Shown: piece after piece, positions 55,539-64,000 of the stretch
Layout: every line of letters begins with the position of its first letter
Numbering within the stretch: position 1 is the stretch's first letter
NCBI RefSeq assembly: GCF_007559005.1
Contig: NZ_CP041763.1
Coordinates: 1 to 64,000, forward strand
DNA length: 64,000 nucleotides
Direction of reading: 5' to 3'
Source of the DNA: Gordonia zhaorongruii
GTDB lineage: Bacteria; Actinomycetota; Actinomycetes; Mycobacteriales; Mycobacteriaceae
Position numbers and translations under genes: made by a program
Notes under the pieces: generated by a model
The model's input: only the letters and a program-made list of their open reading frames with translations
Told to the model about the DNA's origin: nothing
Databases searched by the model: none

Positions 55539-56450
55539 ATGAATGACACCCGAGACGACGTCGCCGGAGATCGTGCGGACGAGGACCGGATCGTCACGGA
55601 CGCCGATGCTGAGAAGCGTGCGGCGGCGGCACGGTTGAAGAAGCAGCAGAAGAAGGAGAAGAAGGCGACGCAGCTCGAGGCTGCGCGTCAGGACGCGGTG
55701 GCGCAGGCGCGTGCCGAGTGGGAGCGTGAGGAGGCCGAGCGCGCCGACCGGAAACCATCGACCGGCTCGCAGATCCGCGAGTATCTCGATCCGCGGCGGC
55801 ATCCGGTGGTGTGCGGCCTGGCCTTCGTCTGCGTCGCTGCGCTGATCGCGATGACGGTGCTCGCCGTGCTCTTCACCAACCGCTCCGACGACCTGGCCTC
55901 GATGCAGCAACTCGATCGGGACAAGGCTGCGGCCGAGAAGGTGGCGGGGGAGTACGCCGTGGGCGCGGCAACCTTCAAGTCGGATGATCTGCCTGCATGG
56001 TCCGCAGCTCTGAAGAAGGGGACCGCTGACGAACTCAACTCGCGGTTCGACACGGCCGTGCAGACGTTGACGCCGCTGATCCAGGAAGTCCAGTGGTCGC
56101 AGACGGCCGAGCTGATCTCTGCGAATACGGTCGACGTGCGTGCCGATCGCCAGTTCGTGGTGCAGGTGTTCGTCTCGACCGCCATGAAGAGCACCCAGAA
56201 CCCGGACGGGCTCAACACCGTCACGCCGTACACGGTGACCCTCGACCGGGATGCGAATTGGCGCATCACAGACGTGGCAGGTATCGGCGGGGTTGCCCAG
56301 GATGGGTCGGCCGGGCAGGGGATGCCCGACCTCACGCCGAATGACGGTCCGGCTGCGCCCCAGTCCGGTTCGCCCCAGTCCGGTTCGCCCCAGTCCGGTT
56401 CGCTCCAGCCCGGTGCACCCCAGTCCGGTTCGCCCCAGCCTGCCCCGTGA
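55539..56450 (+). CDS. Mce-associated membrane protein with C-terminal PQSGS repeats
   Basis: This 303-aa protein (from ATG 55539; an in-frame ATG at 55503 is possible) has a charged Lys/Arg/Glu-rich cytoplasmic N-terminus. It also has one membrane helix (VCGLAFVCVAALIAMTVLAVLF) and a periplasmic Mas-like domain (DKAAAEKVAGEYAVGAATFKSDDLPAW, then TPYTVTLDRDANWRITDVAGIGG). The end is a PQSGS-type repeat: 15-bp units with CCCCAGTCCGGTTCG from about 56357. Mas proteins stabilise mce transporters. Start uncertain because the upstream repeat lacks a clear ribosome site. Confidence 0.83.
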   Translation: MNDTRDDVAGDRADEDRIVTDADAEKRAAAARLKKQQKKEKKATQLEAARQDAVAQARAEWEREEAERADRKPSTGSQIREYLDPRRHPVVCGLAFVCVAALIAMTVLAVLFTNRSDDLASMQQLDRDKAAAEKVAGEYAVGAATFKSDDLPAWSAALKKGTADELNSRFDTAVQTLTPLIQEVQWSQTAELISANTVDVRADRQFVVQVFVSTAMKSTQNPDGLNTVTPYTVTLDRDANWRITDVAGIGGVAQDGSAGQGMPDLTPNDGPAAPQSGSPQSGSPQSGSLQPGAPQSGSPQPAP

Positions 56451-56995
56451 TAGGCCCCGGCCGGGTGGGGGCGATCCCGCCCGCCCTGCTGCTCCTCGCG
56501 GCCGGGTCGGCGACGACCGTGATGTGCGTATGGGCCCGTGGGTTCGGATCGCGGGTCCCGGACTCGGCGGACATCGGACGCGAGGAGGTCAGCAAGGCGG
56601 GTAGTCCGGAGGAGTTGAGCGCGGTAGGAGCCCAGAGCGATATGGGTGCGGTGCTGCTCGTACTCGCCGCGACTCTCATGGCCGTGGCGCTGTGGCGGCT
56701 CAGCCCGAAGTACCGGCCGGTGGTCGCGGGCTACGTGACGATCGGCTGCGGACTCGCCGGTGTCACTGCTGCACTCTGGTTCGTCCTGGACGGGGGCCGG
56801 CAGCTCGCCGCATTCGGATCATCGATGCAGATGCAGTCCGACACAGTGGAAGTCACGGTGTGGCCGTGGGTGACCATCGCGTGCTTCGGCGCCGCGTGCC
56901 TGGTCGGCGTCGTGCTCGTCCCCGGCAGGCCGACGCCGACCGGTTCGCCACCAGGTGCGGACTCGGTCGCGGGCCGGCTGACCGGTGAGCGTTAG
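56447..56995 (+). CDS. four-pass membrane protein ending the mce operon
   Basis: This 182-aa protein starts at GTG 56447, overlapping the previous stop. Predicted helices include IPPALLLLAAGSATTVMCVWA, MGAVLLVLAATLMAVAL, VVAGYVTIGCGLAGVTAALWFVL and TIACFGAACLVGVVLV. I do not recognise a family. Its stop overlaps the convergent LLM gene stop by 4 bp (TTAG). Because it is coupled to the Mas gene, it probably belongs to the mce complex. Confidence 0.75.
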   Translation: MIGPGRVGAIPPALLLLAAGSATTVMCVWARGFGSRVPDSADIGREEVSKAGSPEELSAVGAQSDMGAVLLVLAATLMAVALWRLSPKYRPVVAGYVTIGCGLAGVTAALWFVLDGGRQLAAFGSSMQMQSDTVEVTVWPWVTIACFGAACLVGVVLVPGRPTPTGSPPGADSVAGRLTGER

Positions 56996-57846
56996 CCGCG
57001 GAAACCGCGTCCGGCCAACTCCTCGAGCACCCGCACGTCGCCCTGATACGGCTCGGTCGCACGCGGCCAGTGCACGATCACATCGGTGAACCCGATCTCG
57101 GCGGCGCGTCCGACCAGCGAGTCGAAGTGCTCCACGCTCCGCAACGGTGATCCGGGAGCGAAGTCGAGGCTCAGGTAGGTGTCGAGGGACCGTCCTGCGG
57201 CGGCCGCGGTCTCGGTGAGCAGCCGGTGGTTCGCAGCCACGGCGCCGAACCACTCGTCGAGCGACTCGGCGCCGGTTCCGGTGGTCACCCAGCCGTCACC
57301 GTGGCGGGCCGCGAAACGCACTGAGCGGGGCCCGTTTCCAGCGAGGAGCAGCGGAACGCGAGAGCGCACCTCGCCGCCGACCAGCCGCACGTCGCGTGCG
57401 GCGAAGTAGTCACCGTCGGCATCGACGTGATCCTCGCGGAGCGTACGGTCCAGGAGCCGGGTGAACTCCTGGAAACGATCGACGCGCCGGCCGGTGGCAA
57501 GCGGTCGTTGTCCCAGGATGCCGTCATCCGGGCTGCCGCCCACGCCGAGGCCGAGGAGCAGCCGGCCGTCGGAGATGTCGGCGAGGGTCTGCACCTCCCG
57601 CGACAATGCGGTCGGCTCACGGAAGTTCGGTGAGATGACGTAGCTGCCCAGCTTGATCGTGCTGGTGACCATCGATGCCGCGGTGAGGGTCGGGATGCAC
57701 GAGAACCATCGGGAGTCCGGCAGCCCGCCCCACACCAGATGGTCGTACGTCCACGCGTGGTCGAACCCCATCTCCTCGGCGCGCTGCCACAACGGCTGCG
57801 CTCGGCGCCACGGCATCTCGGGCAGGATGCAGATCCCATATCGCAT
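56992..57846 (-). CDS. LLM-class (F420/flavin) oxidoreductase
   Basis: This 284-aa protein has the luciferase-like TIM-barrel: YGICILPEMPWRRAQPLWQRAEEMGFDHAWTYDHLVWGG, IKLGSYVISPNFREPTALSREVQTLADISDGRLLLGLGVGG and VPLLLAGNGPRSVRFAARHGDGWVTTG. Such enzymes use F420 or FMN; M. tuberculosis relatives are F420-dependent. Substrate unknown. It is divergent from the thioesterase gene. Confidence 0.9.
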   Translation of the reverse strand: MRYGICILPEMPWRRAQPLWQRAEEMGFDHAWTYDHLVWGGLPDSRWFSCIPTLTAASMVTSTIKLGSYVISPNFREPTALSREVQTLADISDGRLLLGLGVGGSPDDGILGQRPLATGRRVDRFQEFTRLLDRTLREDHVDADGDYFAARDVRLVGGEVRSRVPLLLAGNGPRSVRFAARHGDGWVTTGTGAESLDEWFGAVAANHRLLTETAAAAGRSLDTYLSLDFAPGSPLRSVEHFDSLVGRAAEIGFTDVIVHWPRATEPYQGDVRVLEELAGRGFRG

Positions 57847-57935
57847 GGATCCGACGATAGACCCACGCGGCGATCGGGCTGAGGCGGCGAGGTCGGCTGG
57901 GCGAGTCCGGCCAGGGTGCTGTTAGGTTCGGATCC

Positions 57936-58748
57936 ATGACCCACGTATTCGATGAGGCGATCACCGTCGAGAAGCTCGACGCAGAACACGGATACGCCGT
58001 CCGCGCCACCACTCACCCCGCCTACAACAACATGGTCGGACCGTTCGGCGGGATCACCGCGGCGACGGTCGTCGCGGCGATCGGCGATCACCCGGACGTG
58101 CTCGGTGAGCCCCTCGCGCTGACGATCAACTACGTCGCGCCGATCGCCGAAGGGCAGTGGGATCTGACGCTCACGGCGGTCCGCACCAACCGCACCAACC
58201 AGCACTGGACGTTCACCATCGACCAGAACGAGCAGACGGTCGCCACCGGGACATCGGTGTTCGGTGTCCGGCGCGACACGTGGGCCGACACGGAGGCGCG
58301 CGTTCCCGAGGCTCCTGCGCCCGTCGACGTCCCGGCGGTCGACTTCCCGGACTTCATCGCCTGGGCGGCGAACTACGAGAAGCGGTTCGTCGCCGGAGGC
58401 CTGGAGGACGGGGCGAGTGACGACTCGACGTCCACGCTGTGGCTGCGGGACCTTCCGGAGCGGGATCTGGACTACCCGGCCCTGACGTCGATGACCGACG
58501 CCTTCTTCCCGCGAGCCTTCCTGCGGCAGGGAACCTATCTGCCCGCGGGCACCATCTCGCTCACCACGTACTTCCACGCGACGTCGGAAGAACTTGCCGC
58601 TCAAGGGAGCTCACCGGTGCTGGCGACGGCCCGCGGCGCCCGCTTCGGCAACGGGCACTTCGACCAGTACGGACAGATCTGGGGAGACGGTGACGTGCTC
58701 CTTGCGACCACTCACCAGCTCGTCTACTTCAAGGACCTGAAAGCCTGA
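57936..58748 (+). CDS. acyl-CoA thioesterase, double-hotdog
   Basis: This 270-aa protein has a double hotdog layout: THPAYNNMVGPFGGITAATVVAAIGDHPDV near 30, LALTINYVAPIAEGQWDLTLTAVRTNRTNQHWTFTIDQNEQTVATGTSVF in two strands, and a second half with SMTDAFFPRAFLRQG. It is of the TesB-like thioesterase family (4HBT_3), hydrolysing acyl-CoA. Start ATG 57936 lies 90 bp from the LLM gene. A hairpin terminator follows. Confidence 0.88.
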   Translation: MTHVFDEAITVEKLDAEHGYAVRATTHPAYNNMVGPFGGITAATVVAAIGDHPDVLGEPLALTINYVAPIAEGQWDLTLTAVRTNRTNQHWTFTIDQNEQTVATGTSVFGVRRDTWADTEARVPEAPAPVDVPAVDFPDFIAWAANYEKRFVAGGLEDGASDDSTSTLWLRDLPERDLDYPALTSMTDAFFPRAFLRQGTYLPAGTISLTTYFHATSEELAAQGSSPVLATARGARFGNGHFDQYGQIWGDGDVLLATTHQLVYFKDLKA

Positions 58749-58832
58749 CCGTCTCGCATCGCCAACACGCGTGGCGCGGCCGCCGGTGGCGCTGATCGCC
58801 TGGCCCCGACGCCCCGACGCCCCGAACGCAAC

Positions 58833-58859
58833 GCGGCCCGCCGGAATCCGGCGGGCCGC
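58833..58859. terminator. convergent hairpin terminator
   Basis: GCGGCCCGCCGGA (58833-58845) pairs with TCCGGCGGGCCGC (58847-58859) between the thioesterase and gdhA ends. GC-rich, without a T run, so it may act in both directions or be assisted by Rho. Confidence 0.65.
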
Positions 58860-58876
58860 ACTGGTGGATCGGTGAA

Positions 58877-60232
<1,356 letters not shown>

Positions 60233-60277
60233 CTACTCGAACGTAAGCAACGTCTGGACAAACAGGCGTCGCTCGAT

Positions 60278-60311
60278 CTCGGCGGCGCATACCTAAAGGT
60301 CGGCCGCCGAG
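60278..60311. promoter_or_regulatory. 9-bp inverted repeat in the gdhA leader
   Basis: CTCGGCGGC (60278-60286) and GCCGCCGAG (60303-60311) form a perfect stem with a 16-base loop, 58 bp upstream of the gdhA start. It could be an operator, an attenuator hairpin or a terminator of upstream readthrough. Confidence 0.45.
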
Positions 60312-60490
60312 CGATTCCGCGTGTCACTCTATCGGCGCCGAACGGTCACGTGAAACTTCAGTCCTGCTTTGTGGGATTCGCCACGAGCGCACGACGGCTC
60401 CGAGAGCGGCCGAAACAGCAGGTCAGGGCGTAGAGCAGTGGCCTGCTCGAGTGTACGACAGACTGTCGGAGATGTGCGCGGGAAGCAGGG

Positions 60491-61309
60491 TCAGAGCACC
60501 GCTTTCAGGAATGCCCGCGTGCGGTCGTTCTCGGGATTCTCGAAGATCTGCTCGGGCGGTCCGGACTCCGCGATCCGCCCTGCGTCGAACATCATCACGC
60601 GGTCGGACACCTCGCGGGCGAAGCGCATCTCGTGGGTGACGATGAGCATGGTGATGTCGGTGCTGGTGGCGATGTCGCGGAGCACCGACAGGACGTCGTC
60701 GACGAGCTCGGGATCCAGCGCCGAGGTGACCTCGTCGAGGAGCATCACCTGCGGGTCCATCGCGAGACAGCGCGCGATCGCGACGCGCTGCTGCTGACCG
60801 CCGGACAACTGGGTCGGGTGGGCGTTCTCCTTGTCGCTCAACCCGACCAGCTCGAGAAGTTCCCTGGCCCGCTGCACTGCCTCGTCCTTGGTCTTCCCGA
60901 GGACGTGAACCGGCGCCTCGGTGATGTTCGCCAGCACGTTCATGTTCGGGAACAGGTTGAACTGCTGGAAGACCATGCCGATCTGCTTACGACGCTCGCG
61001 GAGGTACTTCTCCTTCGCGCGCACGAGGCGGTCGCCGCGCTGCTCATGGGTCAGCGGCTGGCCGTCCACCCAGATCACCCCGTCGGTGATGGTCTCCAAG
61101 GTCATCAGCAGTCGCAGGATGGTGGTCTTACCGGACCCGCTCGGACCGATCAGCGTGACCTTCTCGCCGCGATCGACACGGAAGTCGAGGTGATCGAGCA
61201 CCACGTTCGCGCCGAACTGCTTGACCACCTGCTCGAATCGGATCATCTCCGTCGAGTCGGACCGGTCGGCCTCGGCGTGCTCGGACTCCGGGGGCATCTC
61301 AGTAGGCAA
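60491..61309 (-). CDS. ehuA: ectoine/hydroxyectoine ABC transporter ATP-binding protein EhuA
   Basis: This 272-aa ATPase has Walker A GPSGSGKT (55-62), signature LSGGQQQR and Walker B VMLLDEVTSALDPE. The segment VKQFGANVVLDHLDFRVDRGEKVTLIG is typical of polar amino acid uptake. It powers the ehu system. TTG 61309 with GGAG 8 bases upstream overlaps ehuD by 11 bp; ATG 61297 is an alternative. Fourth gene of the operon. Confidence 0.9.
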   Translation of the reverse strand: MPTEMPPESEHAEADRSDSTEMIRFEQVVKQFGANVVLDHLDFRVDRGEKVTLIGPSGSGKTTILRLLMTLETITDGVIWVDGQPLTHEQRGDRLVRAKEKYLRERRKQIGMVFQQFNLFPNMNVLANITEAPVHVLGKTKDEAVQRARELLELVGLSDKENAHPTQLSGGQQQRVAIARCLAMDPQVMLLDEVTSALDPELVDDVLSVLRDIATSTDITMLIVTHEMRFAREVSDRVMMFDAGRIAESGPPEQIFENPENDRTRAFLKAVL

Positions 61310-61940
61310 GGCGTTTCTCCAGTTGTCGGATCAGCACGGACGTCGGGTAGCTGGCGATCAGGAAGAATGCGCCGGCCAGGGTGAATGCCTCCAGGTACGC
61401 GAAGTGGGCGGCACCGTAGTTCTGTGCGGCGGTGACCAGTTCGATGACGGTGATCGTGAACAGGTAAGGGGTGTCCTTGAACATGGAGACCGCGTTGTTG
61501 CCCAGGGCGGGCGTGCTGTTGCGGACCACCTGCGGCAGGATGACGGCCCGCCACGTGCGGCCGGCCGGCAGCGACAGTGCGCGCGCCGCCTCCCACTGAC
61601 CTCTCGGAATCTCCTCGATCCCGGCGCGGTACACCTCGGCCATGTAACTGGAGTAGTGCACGCCGAGGACGGCGATGCCGATCTGCAGTGCGGAGAACTG
61701 CGGCAGGAGCGCATACAGGAAGAGGAGCTGCATGACGATCGGGGTGAGCCGCACGAACTCGGCCACCATGTGCACCGGGAGCGACAGCCACCGTGGTGCC
61801 GACCTTCGGACCACCGCGATGAACAGTCCGAGCACGGCGGCCACCAGGAAGCCGATCGCCGTAGCGAGCAGCGTGATCTTGAAGCCCTCCCACAGCAGTG
61901 GGAGCGCTTCCTCGGCGCGGGTCCAACTCCAATCGATCAT
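61299..61940 (-). CDS. ehuD: ectoine/hydroxyectoine ABC transporter permease EhuD
   Basis: This 213-aa permease has the HisM-type membrane layout and the EAA loop IEEIPRGQWEAARALSLPAGRTWRAVILPQ. Its stop overlaps the EhuA start; its ATG overlaps EhuC by 4 bp. Pairs with EhuC. Confidence 0.9.
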   Translation of the reverse strand: MIDWSWTRAEEALPLLWEGFKITLLATAIGFLVAAVLGLFIAVVRRSAPRWLSLPVHMVAEFVRLTPIVMQLLFLYALLPQFSALQIGIAVLGVHYSSYMAEVYRAGIEEIPRGQWEAARALSLPAGRTWRAVILPQVVRNSTPALGNNAVSMFKDTPYLFTITVIELVTAAQNYGAAHFAYLEAFTLAGAFFLIASYPTSVLIRQLEKRLAY

Positions 61941-62665
61941 GGCAGGGCCCCCTTCGGCGCTCTACTCGTCGGACTGAAGCTGAGGACTTCCTTCAGCGAT
62001 GGGCCGCGGCCGAGCTTGTGCTTGGCGCGTGCCTCGACCAGGTTGATGAGCAAGGTGACCAGATAGGCGAGAACCAGGTAGATCACCAGACCGATGCCGA
62101 ACGAGAACAGAGTGTCGCCGGTGGACTTCTGCAGCACGACGACACCGGCGGTCAGGTCCTGCAGGGTGATGAACGATGCGAACGCCGTGCCCTTGAGCAG
62201 GTGGATCAACAGATTCCCCAGCGAGGGGATCATCATCGCCCAGGCCTGTGGGAAGACGATCCGGCGCAGTCGTTGCCACGGACTGAAACTCAGGGCCACC
62301 GCAGCCTCCACCTGGCCGGGTGCCACCGAGTTCAGTGCGCCGCGGACCACTTCGGCGCCGTACGCGCCGTAATTGAGACCGAGCGCCAGGACACCGCAGA
62401 ACACCGGATCCAGTTGGTAGCCCATCAACGGGAGTACGTAGAACAGCCAGAACAGCTGGACCACGAGAGACGTCCCGCGGAAGAACTCGATCAGCACTCG
62501 TGCGACGAAGCGGATCGGCAGGAATCGGACCCGGACGATCGTGCCCAGCCCCACGGCGAGCACGAAGGCGAGCAGCCCACCGAACGCGGTGAGCTCGAGA
62601 GTGACGACGATGCCCTCCCCGAGGCGGGGGAGGGCATCGATCAGTGCATCGATGTTGTGGTTCAC
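61937..62665 (-). CDS. ehuC: ectoine/hydroxyectoine ABC transporter permease EhuC
   Basis: This 242-aa permease starts at GTG 62665 and has the EAA loop NSVAPGQVEAAVALSFSPWQRLRRIVFPQA. Five helices are predicted. It forms the membrane pore with EhuD. It starts 16 bp after the ehuB stop. Confidence 0.9.
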   Translation of the reverse strand: MNHNIDALIDALPRLGEGIVVTLELTAFGGLLAFVLAVGLGTIVRVRFLPIRFVARVLIEFFRGTSLVVQLFWLFYVLPLMGYQLDPVFCGVLALGLNYGAYGAEVVRGALNSVAPGQVEAAVALSFSPWQRLRRIVFPQAWAMMIPSLGNLLIHLLKGTAFASFITLQDLTAGVVVLQKSTGDTLFSFGIGLVIYLVLAYLVTLLINLVEARAKHKLGRGPSLKEVLSFSPTSRAPKGALP

Positions 62666-62681
62666 CGACGCGCAGCTCCCG

Positions 62682-63575
62682 TCACGCGCCGCTGCACAGC
62701 TGCTCCGTGGTCAGCGAAGGATCCGGGATGTTCTCCTCGGTGAAACCGAACGGTCCGAGAATCCGCATGTACTCCGCCTTATCGGAGAGGATCTTCTTCA
62801 CCTCCGCGTTGTAGGCGTCGCGCAGCGAGGTGTCGCCCTTGCGGAAGACGGTGGCGCCCGCGGGGTTCTGCGGCTTGCCGTCGATCACCGCGATGAACGG
62901 CTTGGTCACCTCGACGTTGAGGCCGGGTGTGTTGTCCTTGGCGTAGTTGAGGGAGACGGCGGTGAGAGCGAAGACGTCCGCGCGGCCGGAGTTCACCGCA
63001 TCGATTCCGGACTGCTGGTCCTTGACCAGCATCGGATCCTTGATGGCCAGCTCGGATGCGTAATCGGCCTCGATGGCTCCGGTCATCGCCGCCATCTTGG
63101 CGCCGCTGCTCTTGATGGTGTCCATGTTCGACAGGTTCTTCGGATTGCCCGGCTTCACCATGAGGGCGGTCGTGTAGTTGATCTCGGGAACGCTGAACGC
63201 AGCCTGACTGCAGCGCTCGGGCGTGATCGACATGCCCGCGCTCACCAGGTCGTACCGTTTGGCGTTCAGTCCCGGGATCAGGCCGCCCCAGTCGGTTTTG
63301 ACGCCCTTCACGTTGTCGACGCCGAGCCGCTTGAACACCTCGCGGTGCAGCGCGATGGTGCCACCGGTGATCTCGCCGTCCTTCTCGAAGGAGTACGGCG
63401 CCTCGTTAGCGAAGGCGACGGTCACGGTGCCCTTCTCCCTGAGGGAATCGAGCGTCAACTCGCCGTCGGTGTCGGTCTTAGTGCATGCCGTCAGGGCGCT
63501 CGCGGCGAGGAGGACTGCAGCCAGTCCGGCCCCGAGTCTGCGTGCACGGTGCTTGTTCTCGCGTTGGATCCTCAT
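62682..63575 (-). CDS. ehuB: ectoine/hydroxyectoine-binding lipoprotein EhuB
   Basis: This 297-aa solute-binding protein has a signal with lipobox LTAC, so it is membrane-tethered. The body matches EhuB: TVTVAFANEAPYSF, LIPGLNAKRYDLVSAGMSITPERC, LMVKPGNPKNL and the tail GPFGFTEENIPDPSLTTEQLC. EhuB binds ectoine and hydroxyectoine with high affinity. First gene of the ehuBCDA operon, start ATG 63575 after GGGAGA. No ectABC or eut genes are seen in the window. Confidence 0.88.
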   Translation of the reverse strand: MRIQRENKHRARRLGAGLAAVLLAASALTACTKTDTDGELTLDSLREKGTVTVAFANEAPYSFEKDGEITGGTIALHREVFKRLGVDNVKGVKTDWGGLIPGLNAKRYDLVSAGMSITPERCSQAAFSVPEINYTTALMVKPGNPKNLSNMDTIKSSGAKMAAMTGAIEADYASELAIKDPMLVKDQQSGIDAVNSGRADVFALTAVSLNYAKDNTPGLNVEVTKPFIAVIDGKPQNPAGATVFRKGDTSLRDAYNAEVKKILSDKAEYMRILGPFGFTEENIPDPSLTTEQLCSGA

Positions 63576-63757
63576 GTCGTCTCCCTGAGAAGGGCGCGCC
63601 GACCCGGGATCGACCCCGACGGTCTGATGGTTTCGACCACCGACTCCGTGTCCGCTGCCAATGTGATGCGATCGGTTGAACTTCTGGGTGATTCGACCGT
63701 ACCCAGAGGTGTGCGAACCTCGTGCCGTTTTCCGAAGGTGCGTCCGCCCTTGACCGT

Positions 63758-63831
63758 TGGGTTCACCGGGGCGGCGCCGATGCGGGCGGAACCCCGCGAC
63801 GCGGACACGCGAGTTCGGCGAGTGAACCCCA
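63758..63831. promoter_or_regulatory. GGGTTCAC dyad in the ehuB upstream region
   Basis: TTGGGTTCAC (63757-63766) and GTGAACCCCA (63822-63831) form a widely spaced inverted repeat in the 317-bp interval 63576-63892 between ehuB and the next gene. It may be a paired operator. Nothing else is recognised there. Confidence 0.35.
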
Positions 63832-63892
63832 CTTCTCGGCCCGTGCGAGCTACGGTGAGGTACGTCACAGTCTCCAGAAGCGGAGGTGCGCC

Positions 63893-64000
63893 ATGACCGA
63901 CCCGATGACCGCGGATCTCGATGGATTCGATGAGGCTGCTTACGATGCGGCCCAGGACGGGAGGTGGCGCGAGTTCCGTATCCGGCTGGCCGACTACCTG
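63893..64000 (+). CDS. start of an unidentified protein, truncated by the window edge
   Basis: ATG 63893 follows GGAGGT and opens 36 codons that run off the window (MTDPMTADLDGFDEAAYDAA...). The visible part is acidic then has WREFRIRLADYL, which resembles the start of a small family called TY-Chap in Mycobacteriales. Too little is seen to name it. Confidence 0.6.
   Translation, partial: MTDPMTADLDGFDEAAYDAAQDGRWREFRIRLADYL

Overview
The window is high-GC actinobacterial chromosome centred on the replication origin: dnaA, oriC, dnaN, gnd, recF, dciA, gyrB, gyrA, a DUF3566 gene and tRNA-Ile/tRNA-Ala, in the order known from Mycobacteriales. Further along it carries ppiA, a PH-domain gene, crgA, trpG and the pknB-pknA-pbpA-rodA-pstP-fhaB-fhaA block, also in mycobacterial order. 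Together with a complete mce operon, this points to a Mycobacteriales member. A Gordonia/Williamsia/Tsukamurella-like genus is my inference; the sequence alone does not fix it.

Layout: 1-12.7 kb holds replication and topology genes. 12.7-13.0 kb holds tRNA-Ile, tRNA-Ala and a strong terminator. 13.2-16.7 kb is an accessory lipid-type stretch (deazaflavin-dependent oxidoreductase, stand-alone condensation-domain protein, secreted lipase), followed by a tandem-repeat block. 17.0-21.2 kb is an envelope-stress-type cluster: a sigma factor and small proteins on the minus strand, and on the plus strand an Asp23/AmaP operon that includes an easily missed 59-aa membrane protein. 21.4-23.5 kb is a Tat-exported PhoX phosphatase. 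23.5-28.0 kb returns to the conserved ppiA/crgA/trpG area with a 56-aa membrane protein where cwsA is expected. 28.0-37.5 kb is the cell growth and division kinase operon, read right to left and mostly coupled by 4-bp overlaps.

After a tRNA-Leu at 37.8 kb the content becomes accessory. It contains a PhlG-type C-C hydrolase, an ECF sigma factor with a SnoaL-like tail opposite a DoxX gene, a DinB-like protein, a carboxylesterase/AraC pair, an MBL-fold/SDR pair, a BenE transporter and a TetR regulator. From 47.6 to 57.0 kb is a full mce lipid-import operon (two YrbE permeases, six MCE proteins, two associated membrane proteins). The right end has an LLM-class flavin oxidoreductase, an acyl-CoA thioesterase, NADP-glutamate dehydrogenase and an ehuBCDA-type ectoine uptake operon. 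The last gene runs off the window.

The points most worth a second look are the sigma/Asp23/AmaP cluster, two perfect TTATCCACA boxes 25 kb from oriC, the minimal CwsA-like gene, an MBL-fold protein with an altered metal motif, an MceE with no lipobox, and several young tandem repeats (in fhaA, in the mce operon, and beside the lipase). I saw no CRISPR array, insertion sequence or prophage. Coordinates of motifs were read by eye; no database search was run.
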